From Stomoxys calcitrans (Eukaryota > Arthropoda > Insecta > Diptera > Muscidae), in contig NC_081553.1 of assembly GCF_963082655.1 (NCBI RefSeq), positions 38,403,205 to 38,467,204 of the forward strand: a stretch of DNA of 64,000 nucleotides, read 5' to 3'. The notes below the pieces were generated by a model. It was not told the DNA's origin. It made no database searches and saw nothing but the letters and a program-made list of their open reading frames with translations. Made by a program: the position numbers and the translations under genes. Position 1 is the stretch's first letter. The number at the start of each line of letters is the position of its first letter. Shown piece after piece: positions 1-9,870 of the stretch.

Positions 1-985
1 CCCAAATTTCCGTAGTCGGCAAACATGACCGGCTTGGGGGGTGTTTTGGGGGATGGGGCGGCCACTCAGTGAGTTTTCCTTCAAAATATATATCGGATAC
101 GTGTTGTACTTAAAAACCCTCTTATTTGAGCCTCAAATTGCAATAGTCAGCAAATGCTTCCTTTTTGGGTGGTGTTTTGGGGGGTGGGATGGCCCCATAG
201 ACCTCTTTCATGAATATTGATATCAGATTCGTGCTTTACTCCCTAAGACCTTTCATTTAAGCCCCATATTGCAATGGTCGTAAATTTGTCCCCTTTGGGG
301 CATGTTTTTGGGGAGAGGCGGCCGCCAAAAACACTTGGTCCCATATTTGGATATCAGATTCTAATTCTACACTCAAATACCTTTTATTTAAGCCCCATAT
401 TCCCATGGTCAGTAAATAAGTCCTGTTTGGGGGGGTATTTTGGAGAAGGGGTCCACCCCCCCAGAAACGTGGTCCCACATTTGGATATCAGATTCGTATT
501 CTACTCGCAAATACCTTTCATTTGAGTCCCATATTGCCATGATCGGTAAATATGTCCGATTTAGGGGTGTTTTGGGGCTTGGGGTGGTCCTCCTAACACT
601 TGGTCCGACAATTGGATATTAGATACGTTTTCTTATTCTAAATACCTTTCATTTGAGACCCATGTTGTCATGATTGGTCTAAATAAATGTTTGATAGGTT
701 TTAGGGTGGGGGCGGTCCCCCTAGGTACCCCATCCAAAATTTGGATACCAAATTTTTATTTTTAGGGTACTATATGAAAGCACACAAAACTTCGGTTAAA
801 TCGCACCGCCCATCTCCGAGATCTGGAGTTTTTGAAAATTATGGTAAGGGGGAGGGTCCGTCCCCCCTTCGGATATCAAAAAATGTTGTACAATATTTTT
901 ACCACGGGATCATTATGCATCATCTGTGAAAATTTTAAGAATATCGGTTCAGCCGTTTCTGAGTCTATAAGGAACACACAAACAA
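1..985 (+). repeat. Family A interspersed repeat with internal ~135-bp array
   Basis: At least four diverged tandem units are visible, anchored on variants of CCCCATATTGCAATGGTC near 251, 391, 525 and 654, each followed by a G-run segment (GGTGTTTTGGGG) and GGTCCCACATTTGGATATC. From about 740 the array gives way to a unique tail containing TTCAGCCGTTTCTGAGTC and ending near 985 at ACACACAAACAAACC. A reverse-oriented copy with the same tail lies at 60313-61690, and a third interrupted copy at 35545-36695. The left end lies outside the window. The element class is not recognised. Short open frames here shift between units and are not genes. Confidence 0.8.
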
Positions 986-1000
986 ACCAAAAAGTCCTCT

Positions 1001-1260
1001 ATGGGCTCAAGAAGTCAACAACCGAAATCGGTTTATATGGCAGCTATATCAAGTTATGGATCGTTTGAGACCCTATCCGGTAGAGATATCAGAAATCATA
1101 ACAAACTGCCACTTGTGAAATTGCAAACAAATAAGATACGAATTGCACCCTCTAGAGGCTCAAGAGGACCCTCTTGGACTCTTAGTGCGGTAAATTTTTG
1201 GCCTAACTTCACGGCATTCGTTATCAATAACAAATTTTTAGTATTTTCCAGTACTTGAGT
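1001..1260 (+). repeat. Degenerate DINE-B array fragment
   Basis: About one and a half diverged DINE-B units in plus orientation. Recognisable pieces are GGCTCAAGAAGTCAACAACC, ATCGGTTTATATGGCAGCTA near 1025 and CCTCTAGAGGCTCAAGAGG near 1150. Neither element end is present. It abuts the tail of family A and is followed by about 190 bases that I cannot assign. Confidence 0.7.
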
Positions 1261-1454
1261 ACGACATCGCATCCATTTTCTGGTTTCAACAGATTTCCGG
1301 GCGCCAGAGTCTAACAACTAAAACAAACTTCAGAGTCGTTATCCTGACTTCATATTATGAGGGTGTGCTAAAAATTGGAAAGAAAATTGAGTTTCGAATT
1401 AGGAAATCGAGGTAGATGATTTCCACTCGCCTTTAACCTTCCCTACGCAAGTTT

Positions 1455-2442
1455 TGGAAACTGTAAAAAATATCCGATTGGAATGAAATTTTGCACGGCG
1501 TGTTTCGCTATGACTTTCAACAACTGTACCAAGTATGGTTCAAATCGGTCCATAACCTGATATAGCTGCCATGTAAACCGATCGTGGGTCTTGACTTCTT
1601 GAGCCTCTAGAGGGGGCAATTCTTATCTGATTGGAATGAAATTTTGCACTATGTGTTTCGCTATGACTTTCTACAACTGTGCCAAGTATGGTTCAAATCG
1701 GTCCATAACCTGATATGGCTGTCATATAAACCGATCTGGAGACTTGACTTCTTGAGCCTCTAGAGGGCGCAATTCTTATCCGATTGGAATGAAATATTGC
1801 ACGACGTGTTTCGCTATGACTTCCAACAACTGTGGCAAGTATGGTTCAACTCGGTCCATAACCTGATATAGCTGTCATATAAACCGATCTGGAGACTTGA
1901 CTTCTTGAACTTCTAGAGGGCGCAATTCTTATTCGATTTGGCTGAAATTTTACATGAAGTATTTTATTATGACTTTCAACAACTGTGCCAAATAAGATTC
2001 AAATCGGTTCATAGCCTGCTATATCTCCCATATAATCCGATCTGGAATCTTGACTTCTTGAGCCTCTAGAGGTCGCAGTTATTATCCGATTTGTCATTTT
2101 GTACGACGCATCCTCTCATGACCATCGACATACGTGTTTATTATGGTCTGAATCGGTCTATAGCCTGATACAGCTCCCATATAAATCGATCTCTCTATAT
2201 GACTTCTTGAGCCCCCAAAGGGCGCAATTCTTATTCGAATTGGCTGACATTTTACACAGGTCTCCAACATTTAATTGAATTGTGGTCCAAACTGGACCAT
2301 ATCATGATATCGCTATAGCAGAGCAAATCTTTTCTTTTTTGCTTATAAAGAGATGCCGGGAAAAGAACTCGTCAAATGCGATCCATGATGGAGGGTATAT
2401 AAGATTCGGCCCGGCCGAACTTGGCACGCTGTTACTTGTTTA
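1455..2442 (-). mobile_element. DINE-B element (Helentron-like, non-autonomous), truncated
   Basis: Five to six tandem units of about 153 bp in antisense orientation, marked by GATATAGCTGCCATATAAAC-type motifs and CTTGACTTCTTGAGCCTCTA. The right side carries the family terminus: GATGCCGGGAAAAGAACTCG near 2351, GGAGGGTATATAAGATTCGG near 2391 and the end GCTGTTACTTGTTT near 2440. The microsatellite-bearing other end is missing. It is immediately followed by the TA target of the fold-back transposon at 2445. Confidence 0.8.
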
Positions 2443-2444
2443 TA

Positions 2445-3051
2445 AAGGGTGAATTTTTTGAGGTTAGGATTTTCATGCATTAGTATTTGACAGATCACGT
2501 GGGATTTCAGACATGGTGTCAAAGAGAAAGATGCTCAGTATGCTTTGACATTTCATCATGAATAGACTTACTAACGAGCAACGCTTGCAAATCATTGAAT
2601 TTTATTACCAAAATCAGTGTTCGGTTCGAAATGTGTTCATTCACCGTAACGTTGCGTCCAACAGCATCTTTGAAAAAATACGGTCCAATGATTCCACCAG
2701 CGTACAAACCACACCAAACAGTGCATTTTTCGGGATGCATGGGCAGTTCTTGAACGGCTTCTGGTTGCTCTTCACTCCAAATGCGGCAATTTTGCTTATT
2801 TACGTAGCCATTCAACCAGAAATGAGCCTCATCGCTGAACAAAATTTGTCAAAATTTGAACACATTTCGAACCGAACACTGATTTTGGTAATAAAATTCA
2901 ATGATTTGCAAGCGTTGCTCGTTAGTAAGTCTATTCATGATGAAATGTCAAAGCATACTGAGCATCTTTCTCTTTGACACCATGTCTGAAATCCCACGTG
3001 ATCTGTCAAATACTAATGCATGAAAATCCTAACCTCAAAAAAATCACCCTT
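2445..3051. mobile_element. Fold-back (snap-back) derivative of a Tc1/mariner-superfamily transposon
   Basis: Two near-identical inverted arms of about 200 bp (about 2445-2642 and 2855-3051) start with AAGGGTGAATTTTTTGAGG and end with its complement CAAAAAAATCACCCTT. TA dinucleotides flank both ends (2443-2444 and 3052-3053), as expected of a TA target duplication. Both arms carry the transposon 5-prime end, including the transposase start codon. The centre (about 2643-2855) holds an internal catalytic-domain segment on the minus strand only. The element therefore lacks its own 3-prime end and has a second copy of its 5-prime end instead. Near-identity of the arms suggests recent formation. 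Confidence 0.85.
2519..2939 (-). pseudogene. Transposase remnant, internally deleted (Tc1/mariner superfamily)
   Basis: On the minus strand, a start at 2939 opens with MNRLTNEQRLQIIEFYYQ, typical of the N-terminal helix-turn-helix region. After about 28 residues it reaches an in-frame stop, then runs directly into FSDEAHFWLNGYVNKQNC, the segment around the first catalytic aspartate. It continues through WSEEQPEAVQEL, VWCGLYAGGIIGPYFF and GRNVTVN, and then enters the inverted copy of the 5-prime arm. A family protein has well over a hundred residues between the N-terminus and the SDEAHFW motif, so the piece between them has been deleted. The distal catalytic acidic residues are absent. It cannot encode an active transposase but shows which transposon gave rise to the fold-back element. 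Confidence 0.85.
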
Positions 3052-3053
3052 TA

Positions 3054-4230
3054 CTTCGGTATGTTTAGGGGTATGTCATTATTTCTTAGCACTTCAGTAT
3101 TTGTACGAAGAATTAATTGCTTATCATCTGGTGATATGTTTACTCTGAAGCACTTTCCTCCAAGGATATGTCCATGTTAAAGTAACATTTAGGGCATACC
3201 TGAAAGTAATTGGCTACTAAATTTTGTTTCGGATTACAGACTTACCCGGTAATATGACTTTTTGCTGGGTAAAAAATTCTTTTGAATAATTGCTTATAAA
3301 CCACTGTGAAAATTTACCCCAGAAGTATATCAATACATGTGCACATTTCCAATATTCATTTTCATCAGTACAGATGTAAATACAGCCTAGCTCTCCCTTA
3401 ATGATTATAATTTCAGTTTACTCCTGCATGTGATTCTCTTGATGCACATTATATTCACTGCATTTGTAGCTATGAAGTGGTGCCTGCCTCACTTCGATTA
3501 CAATATGAGCAACTTATCCAGATCGTTCTGCATTCTTCTCCTTTGTTTTCTTTAATATTCTTATCTTTTCAGAAACTATTTTAGTGGCTGTTTTCTTTAG
3601 TCCTGTCTGGTGTGAGAGTCCGTCTGCATGGACAATTCTTGGCATTGATGTTAAGTGAGATTTCCTTAAGTTTCATTAACAGCTCTTCATTAAAAACATT
3701 GGATGGAATGATGTATTCTATTTTGTCTTAGGGTAGAAGAGGGAGGGTTTATGAAGAATAACGTGATGCTGTATTTTAAGGATGAAATTCATAGGAAGAT
3801 TTTTTTCAGAAGCGTTTTGACTTAGCACAAATTCCATATCACCATAAATAGGTTTCATCAGTTTGATTTGTTGGAATAATAACCATTTGATGATTTAGTT
3901 CTCCTTCACTTTACAAAGAGTGTTCCAAAATATTATAATAATGTGATGTAAAAGTAAAATATTATACCTTTACAAAAATAAAATCTAGCCAAAAATTTTC
4001 TATGAAGTTTCCAATTTTGCTGAACATATTGGGATCCGACTTATAACAATAATAGCACTTTATTCATTTTACAACAATCTACCTGATTTTTGCGATATGG
4101 ATGAAAATTCCTCGTATACGTCTTCAGTCACAATTGAAAAGTTCCGTTGTACCCAACCCACACCGCCTATATACTTGAAGCCCCAAATTATTAATCCTGA
4201 TTATAAAATCTTTGAGACTTCTTAGGGTCT
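3054..4230. other. Single-copy AT-rich island, no gene seen
   Basis: About 1.2 kb with no tandem structure, no match to the repeat families of the window and no sustained reading frame. A 68-residue frame at 2974-3180 starts inside the fold-back element arm and has no recognisable domain. I see no RNA gene. Confidence 0.6.
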
Positions 4231-5329
4231 TTGGGGTAGCTCGGCCGGGCTGAATCTTATATACCCTCCACCATGGGCGCATCTGTCGAGTTCTTTGCGC
4301 AGTATCTGTTTTTAGGCAAACAAAGAATAATGAATACGGACGGAGGAGGAGCTATGTCAAGTTATAGTCCGATTCGGGGCTCAAGAAGCAAAATCGGGAG
4401 ATCGCTTATATGGGAGCGTTATCAAGTTATATATCGATTCTGACCATATTGCACACATATGTTGAAGGCAATGGGAGGAGCCGTTGTACAAAATGTGTGC
4501 CAAATCGGGTGAGAATTGCGCTCCCCAGAGGCTCAAGAAGTCAAGACCCAAGATCGGCTTATATGGCAGCTATATCAGGTTATGGACCGATTTGGAACAT
4601 ACTTCGCACAGTTATTGGAAGTGATATCAAAACACCTCATACAAAATTTCAGTCAAATCGGATGAGAATTGCGCTCTCTAGAGGCACAAGAAGTCAAGAC
4701 CCAAGATCGGTTTTTATGGCAGCTATATCAGGTTATGGACCGATTTGGACTATACTTCGCACAGTTATTGGAAGTAATGTCAAAACACTATGTGCAAAAT
4801 TTCAGTCAATTCGGATAACAATACCGCCTTCTAAAAGCTCAAGAAGTCAAGACCCGAGATCAGTATATATGGCAGCTATATCAGGTTTTGAACCGATTTC
4901 GATTATACTTCGCAAAGTTGTTGGAAGTGATGTCAAAACACTTTGTAAATTTCAGTCATATTGGATAAGAATTGCGCCCTATAGAGGCTCAAGAAGTCAA
5001 GACCCAAGATCGGTTTATATGGCAGCTATATCAAAACATGGACCGATGTGGCCCATTCACAATACTAACCGACCTACACTAATAAGAAGTATTTGTGCAA
5101 AATTTCAAGCGGCTAGCTCTACTCCTTCAAAAGTTAGTGTGCTTTCGACAGACAGACGGACGGAAGGACGGACAAACGGACAGACGGACGAACGGACGGA
5201 CATGGCTAGTTCGACTTAAAATGTCACGACGATCAAGGATATACTTTATGGGGTCTCAGACGCATATTTCGAAGAATGACAGAATGACGAAATTTGTATA
5301 CCCCCATCCTATGGTGGATGGTATAAAAA
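4231..5329 (+). mobile_element. DINE-B element (Helentron-like), both ends present
   Basis: The left end (CTCGGCCGGGCTGAATCTTA, then TATACCCTCCACCATGGGCG near 4260) is followed by about five tandem units of roughly 153 bp built on AAGACCCAAGATCGGTTTAT and ATGGCAGCTATATCAGGTTA. A GACA/GACG tetranucleotide tract follows at about 5150-5205, then the conserved tail CATGGCTAGTTCGACTTAAA, and the right end CCCCCATCCTATGGTGGATG, GTATAAAAAA. The subterminal TATACCCTCCACCAT is repeated inverted at the right end with one change. The 269-residue frame at 4410-5219 is the array read in the one frame kept open by near multiples of three. It is not a gene. Confidence 0.85.
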
Positions 5330-5505
5330 AAGTTTATCTCGACTAATTGCAGTGCTACTCTTTTCCAAATCAGACTCCACATGTTGTAGGTATGCATGCC
5401 CTCCACCTAGTAGGTATGTGTGCCCTTCACCATAAGATGGGGGTTGACTTGTTTCATCTCAAAACATTGATCTGCGAATCGGTATGATGCCCGAATTGTA
5501 AATTT

Positions 5506-5645
5506 CTCCCCAAAGAGGTGTCACACTGCGTCACGCCATTCGGACTCGTCTATAAAAAGGAGGTTCCTTATCATTGAACTTGAATGGGAGAGCACTCATT
5601 GATATATGAGAAGTTTGCCCCTTGTTCCTAAATGGAATGTGTGCA
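5506..5645 (+). mobile_element. SINE fragment (tRNA-derived family), 3-prime part
   Basis: It matches the 3-prime half of the SINE at 56493-56736: CAAAGAGGTGTCACACTGCG, CATTCGGACTCGTCTATAAA, GGAGGTTCCTTATCATTGAA, then the tail CACTCATTGATATATGAGAA and TTGTTCCTAAATGGAATGTG. The tRNA-like head is missing. It lies tail-to-tail with the minus copy that begins at about 5646, so the two form an imperfect palindrome of about 250 bp. Confidence 0.8.
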
Positions 5646-5890
5646 TATAGGAACAGGGGGTAAATGTCTCATATATCAATCAGTACTGTCCCATTCAAGT
5701 TTAATGATAAGGAACCTCCTTTTTATAGCCGAGTGCGAACGGCGTGACACCTATTTGGGCATAAGCTTTACATGACATAGTACCTCACAAATATCGCCAG
5801 CATTAGGAGAAAATAACCACCACAAAAAAGTGTTCGGATGTTCTCTCCATAATTCGAATTGACACTCTCTGCGCCACTGTGGCCTTTCTC
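5646..5890 (-). mobile_element. SINE copy (tRNA-derived family), degenerate head
   Basis: Read on the minus strand: tRNA-like start GGCCACAGTGGCGCAGAGAG near 5882, a decayed box B region (AATTCGAATTATGG near 5850), the body CTAATGCTGGCGATATTTGT, and GCACTCGGCTATAAAAAGGA followed by the family tail. Box B has lost part of the GGTTCGAATCC consensus. It is the partner of the fragment at 5506-5645. Confidence 0.75.
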
Positions 5891-5904
5891 TAACCCAAAA
5901 AAGG

Positions 5905-6024
5905 TCCCATATAAACCGATCATACGCCCTTACTTCTTGAGCACCTACCGGAATCAATTTCAATTCAAATTCAACCGCGCAAATTCGATTCATGTTGGAT
6001 CGAACTTAGCACGTTTTTACTGGT
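5905..6024 (-). repeat. DINE-B remnant, terminal fragment
   Basis: Short piece containing CCATATAAACCGATCATACG, TTACTTCTTGAGCACCTACC and a decayed terminus GATCGAACTTAGCACGTTTT, TACTGGTT. It lacks the rest of the element. Confidence 0.55.
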
Positions 6025-6775
6025 TATGCCGTGTTTTAACTAATACCACCAAGCCGTCTTAAGCGATATATGCACTGGTTTTTGTATTCATAATATATTT
6101 AATGGGTGTTGTGTTTCTTCAATCTCCCTCTACCCTACTTACCTTCTTTCCTTCTTCCTACCTCCTTCAATTGCTTTCGTACTTCTTCCTTCCCCTTTTT
6201 TCTTACTTTCTCATTTTATCTTTTCATTTCCTTTCTCCTCCCTGCCTTTCGCTTCCTTCCCCCACCATTATTCATTCGTTCCTTCGTTCTTCCTACTTCC
6301 TTTTTTTCTCCTTCCTTCCTCCTTACGTCTACCTACTCTCCTCTCTTCTTCTTTCTTCCTTCCATCCTGCTTCCTTCCCCCTTCCTGCCACCTTACTACC
6401 CCTTTCTTACTCCTTTCATCCTCCTTCCCTTATCTTTCCTTCCTCCTTCCTTCCTTCCCTCACCCTTTCTTCCTTCCCTTCTCACTCCTTCCTCTTCCTT
6501 CCTTCATTCTGCCTCTTTCGTTCGTGCTTTCCTCCTTCTACCCTGCTTCGTGACTACTTCCCGTTTCCCTATACCATTGACTCTACTTTCCAACTCACAG
6601 CTCTTTCATTCCTGCGTTCTTCCAACCTCCTTTAGTCATTTCTCTTTCCTTCTATCCTCCTCACATCTGCCTACTTTCCTCCCTCTATCTTTGCTCTCTC
6701 CTTACTCCTTTCATCCTCCTTCCTTCTCGCATGCTTCTTACTTCATTCCTTCTTCTTTCTTCCTTCCTACTCCCT

Positions 6776-7310
6776 CCTCATTTATTTCTTCGTACTTCCT
6801 ACCACCTTTGTTACTCTTTCCTTCCTTCCTTCCTTCCATCCTTCCTTCCTCTTTCCTTACATCTCCCTACCTCTTTACTTCCCTCCTCTATACTTCCTTT
6901 CTCCTCACATCTGCCTTTTTTTCCTCCCTTTTTCTTTGCTCCTTACTACTTACTACTTCCATTTTCCTTCCTTTCCGCTTGCTTCCTACTTCGATCCTCT
7001 TTCTTCTTTCCTACTCCCCCCTCATATATTTCTTCGTACTTCCTACCACCTTTGTTCCTCTTTCCTTCCTTCCATCCTCCTTTCTCTTTCCGTCCTTCCT
7101 CTTTCCTTACTTCTTCCATCCTTCTTCCATTCTTCTTCCTTCCTCTTTACTTCCTTCCTCCCCACATCTGCCAGCTTTCCTCCCCCTTTCCTTTCTTTAT
7201 TCATTCCATCTTCCTTCCTCCCCGCTTTCTTCCTACTTCTTTCCTTCCTTCCTAATCCCTCCTCATTTATTCCTTCGTACGTCCTCCACCTTTGTTGCTC
7301 TTTCCTTTCT
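6776..7310. repeat. ~240-bp higher-order unit within the polypyrimidine block
   Basis: The complex segment CTCATTTATTTCTTCGTACT, followed by CCTACCACCTTTGTT, recurs near 6778, 7020 and 7260, spacings of about 242 and 240. A second segment around CTGCTTCGTGACTACTT (with TTCATTCC and CGTTCTTCC downstream) recurs near 6545, 7535 and 7882. The block therefore grew by duplication of 240-350-bp segments and not only by slippage of a tetranucleotide. Confidence 0.7.
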
Positions 7311-8027
7311 TCTTTCCTTTTTCCTTTCTTCCATCCTCCTCCCTTCCTCACTCCTTCCATCCTTCTTCTTTACTTCCTCCTTCCTTCCTTCCTCTTTCTT
7401 TCCTCCTTCCTGACTCCTTTCATCCTCCTTCTTTCCTCCATCTTCCTTCCCCCTTTTTTCCTTGCTCCTTCTTTTCTCTTTTCTTCCGAGTTCCGAGTTT
7501 CAGCCTCCCTTCCCGCCCTCCTCCTTGTGTCCTACTTCGTAACTACTTTCCTTTTCCCTTTATCGCCCACTTTACCTTCCTACTCACACCTCTTTCACTC
7601 TTTCGTTCTTCCTACATCTATCTTCCTTTTTCCTTCCCTTCTCTTTCCTTTAATCGCACGTCTACCTAATTCCCTCCCTCTTTCTTTCCTCCTTCCGTAC
7701 TCATTCCATCCACCGACCTTCCTCTTTCCATCCTTCTTGCTTTCACCTTCTTTCCTTCCTCCTTCCTTCTTTCTTTTTCCTTTCTTACTACTTCCTCTCT
7801 CTTTCCATTCGCGTTCCTTCCTCCCTCCTTCTTTCCTACTTCCTTCCTTCCTCCCGTCTACTTCCTTCGTGGCTTCCTCCTATCCTGCTTCGTAACTTCT
7901 TTTCCTTCAATCGTTCACTCTACCTTCCTATTCCTCCCTCTTTCATTCCTCCGTTCTTCTTACTCCCTTCCTTCTTTATTCATTCCTTCCGTCCTCCTTC
8001 CTTCCTCCTTCGTTCTTCTTTCCTACC

Positions 8028-8470
8028 TCCTTCCTTCCTCCTTCCTCCTTCCTTCCTTCCTCCTTCCTTCCTCTTTCCTTCCTCCTTCCTTCCTTCCTCC
8101 TTCCTTCCTCCTTCCTTCCTCCTTCCTTCCTCCTTCCTGCCTCCTTCCTTCCTCCTTCCTTCCTTCCTCCTTCCTTCCTCCTTCCTTCCTCTTTCCTTCC
8201 TCCTTCCTTCCTCCTTCCTTCCTCCTTCCTTCCTCTTTCCTTCCTCTTTCCTTCCTCCTTCCTTCCTCCTTCCTTCCTCCTTCCTTCCTCCTTCCTTCCT
8301 CCTTCCTGCCTCCTTCCTTCCTCCTTCCTCCTTCCTTCCTTACTCCTTCCTTCCTCCTTCCTTCCTCCTTCCTTCCTCCTTCCTTCCTCCTTCCTTCCTC
8401 CTTCCTTCCTTCTTCCTTCCTTCCTCCTTCCTTCCTCCTTCCTTCCTACCTCCTTCCTTCCTCCTTCGTT
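8028..8470. repeat. Purer short-period core (CCTTCCTTCCTCCTT-type)
   Basis: Repeats of CTTCCTTCCTC with a basic period of about 11 bases, and occasional CTGCC or CTTTC variants. There is no complex spacer inside. This is the most homogeneous part of the 6.1-9.9-kb block and the part most likely to be mis-sized in an assembly. Confidence 0.8.
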
Positions 8471-8972
8471 CCATCCTTTCGTCCTCCTTCCTGCCTTTTC
8501 TCCTTCCTCTCTGCATTCCTCCTACTATCCTTTTCTTCTATCATCCTTTCGACCTGCCTACTCCCTCCACTTTCATTCCTTCGTTCATCCTAAATCCTTT
8601 CTTTCTTTATCGTTCCTAGCTCGTTCCTTCCGCCATCCTTCACCCTTGCTCCTCCCTACCTCCTTTTAATCTTTCATTCTCCATTCCTTTGTCATTTATT
8701 TCTTTCTTCCTTTTTCTTTCCTTCCTACTTTCTTTCAACTGATTTGCTCCTTTTTTCAGACCTTTTAACTCTTACCACTGTTCTTTACTTTTTTCCTCCT
8801 TCCTTCTTTACTTCATTATTCTTCCATCCTTCCACATGCCCTCCTTACTACTCCTTTCCTTTGTCATTCCTTTCATGTTTTCATTGTCATTCCTTCCTTT
8901 TGCTTTACTTCGTCCACCCTCCATTAAATGTTCTTCCTTAAAACATGCTTCTCCGTCTTTCCTCTCAACCTA

Positions 8973-9032
8973 TCACTATTTTAATGAAGATGGGAAGATC
9001 ATCGTCTGAATTTTTGAAAACAGCTGTGCACA
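8973..9032 (+). repeat. Satellite spacer copy 1
   Basis: A non-pyrimidine island reading CACTATTTTAATGAAGATGG, then TTTTTGAAAACAGCTGTGCA. A diverged copy lies at 9219-9275 and an inverted one at 12965-13027. It is a useful landmark for the satellite family because it is not low complexity. Confidence 0.7.
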
Positions 9033-9218
9033 CCTTTTTCCTTCCTTCCCCTCCCTCCTACCTACATTCCTTCTCCTTCCATCATTCCTTCTTGTATTCA
9101 TTCTGGAAGAACCTTCCTTTCTCCTTCTTTCGTTCCTTCTCCTTTACTCCAAATACTTTCTTCCTTTTTATTCAACCTTTCTTTCCTCCGTTATTTTTTT
9201 CTCTCTCCCACTATCCTT

Positions 9219-9275
9219 CACCATTTTAATAGAGATGGAATGATCCTTGGGCGATTTTTGATGACTGCTGTGCAG
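9219..9275 (+). repeat. Satellite spacer copy 2
   Basis: CACCATTTTAATAGAGATGG, then GATTTTTGATGACTGCTGTG. It matches copy 1 over its full length with scattered changes. Confidence 0.7.
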
Positions 9276-9870
9276 CTCTTTTTCTCTGTTTCGTTTTTTT
9301 TTCTTCCATCTTCCTTACAACTTTCCTTCCTAGTCCATCCTTCTTTCTTTCTTCCTTCTTTTTTTCTTTTTTCTTTCTTTCTTCTTTCTTTCTTTCTTAC
9401 TTCTTTCTTTCTACTTCTTGCTTTCTCATTCCTTTCCTGCCACTACTTTGCTCCTTTTTCATCCACCTTAACTTTCCTTCTTGCTCTGAAAATGGGCTCC
9501 ATTCTTCTATCTTCCTTTCAACTTCCTTACATCTTCTACACAACCTTGTTGACGCCGATCTTGTTCCTACCTTCAACAACTTTTGTTCTTCTTAATTCCA
9601 TCAAATCGCCTTCCATCACTCCGTCTTCTTCCCTTCATTTTCTTTCCTCCTATCTCATTTCGACCTGTTTTTCTTTTTTCCTTCTTCCATTCTTCTTTCT
9701 TCCACATTACATCCCTTTTCTAGCCATCCTCAGTCTTTCTCATTCCTTTCTTTTTTCTTTCAACATTCCTTCCATTTTTTTTCTTTCGTTCATATTTTCT
9801 GTTCTTCCTTCGTTCCTTCTACCTTCTTGCTTAGTCCTCATCCTTAGTCCGCACCTTAGCTGTTTCCTCT

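Larger units (their letters stand above)
6105..9870. repeat. Polypyrimidine satellite block (CTTCC-rich), ~3.8 kb
   Basis: The plus strand is overwhelmingly C and T, built on TTCC/CTTCCTCC words with islands of more complex sequence. It contains higher-order copies (see 6776-7310), a purer short-period core (8028-8470) and two copies of a non-pyrimidine spacer (8973-9032, 9219-9275). Open frames of up to 435 residues rich in S, L, F and P are low-complexity artefacts: all three plus frames stay open because TAA, TAG and TGA need purines. The reverse-oriented block at 12965-15519 belongs to the same family. Confidence 0.9.

Noticed and set aside
2558..2977. 139-residue plus-strand frame starting MNRLTNEQ
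   Set aside because: Only the first 30 or so residues are transposase. The rest is the reversed catalytic segment and the opposite arm read in the wrong sense.
4410..5219. 269-residue open frame (SRSQDPRSVYMAAISGYGPI-type repeats)
   Set aside because: It is the DINE-B array read through units whose lengths are near multiples of three. The frame ends in the microsatellite, the same words appear antisense elsewhere, and there is no start context or domain.
6106..7895. Long S/L/F/P-rich frames
   Set aside because: The polypyrimidine sequence cannot form stop codons on the plus strand. There is no protein domain.
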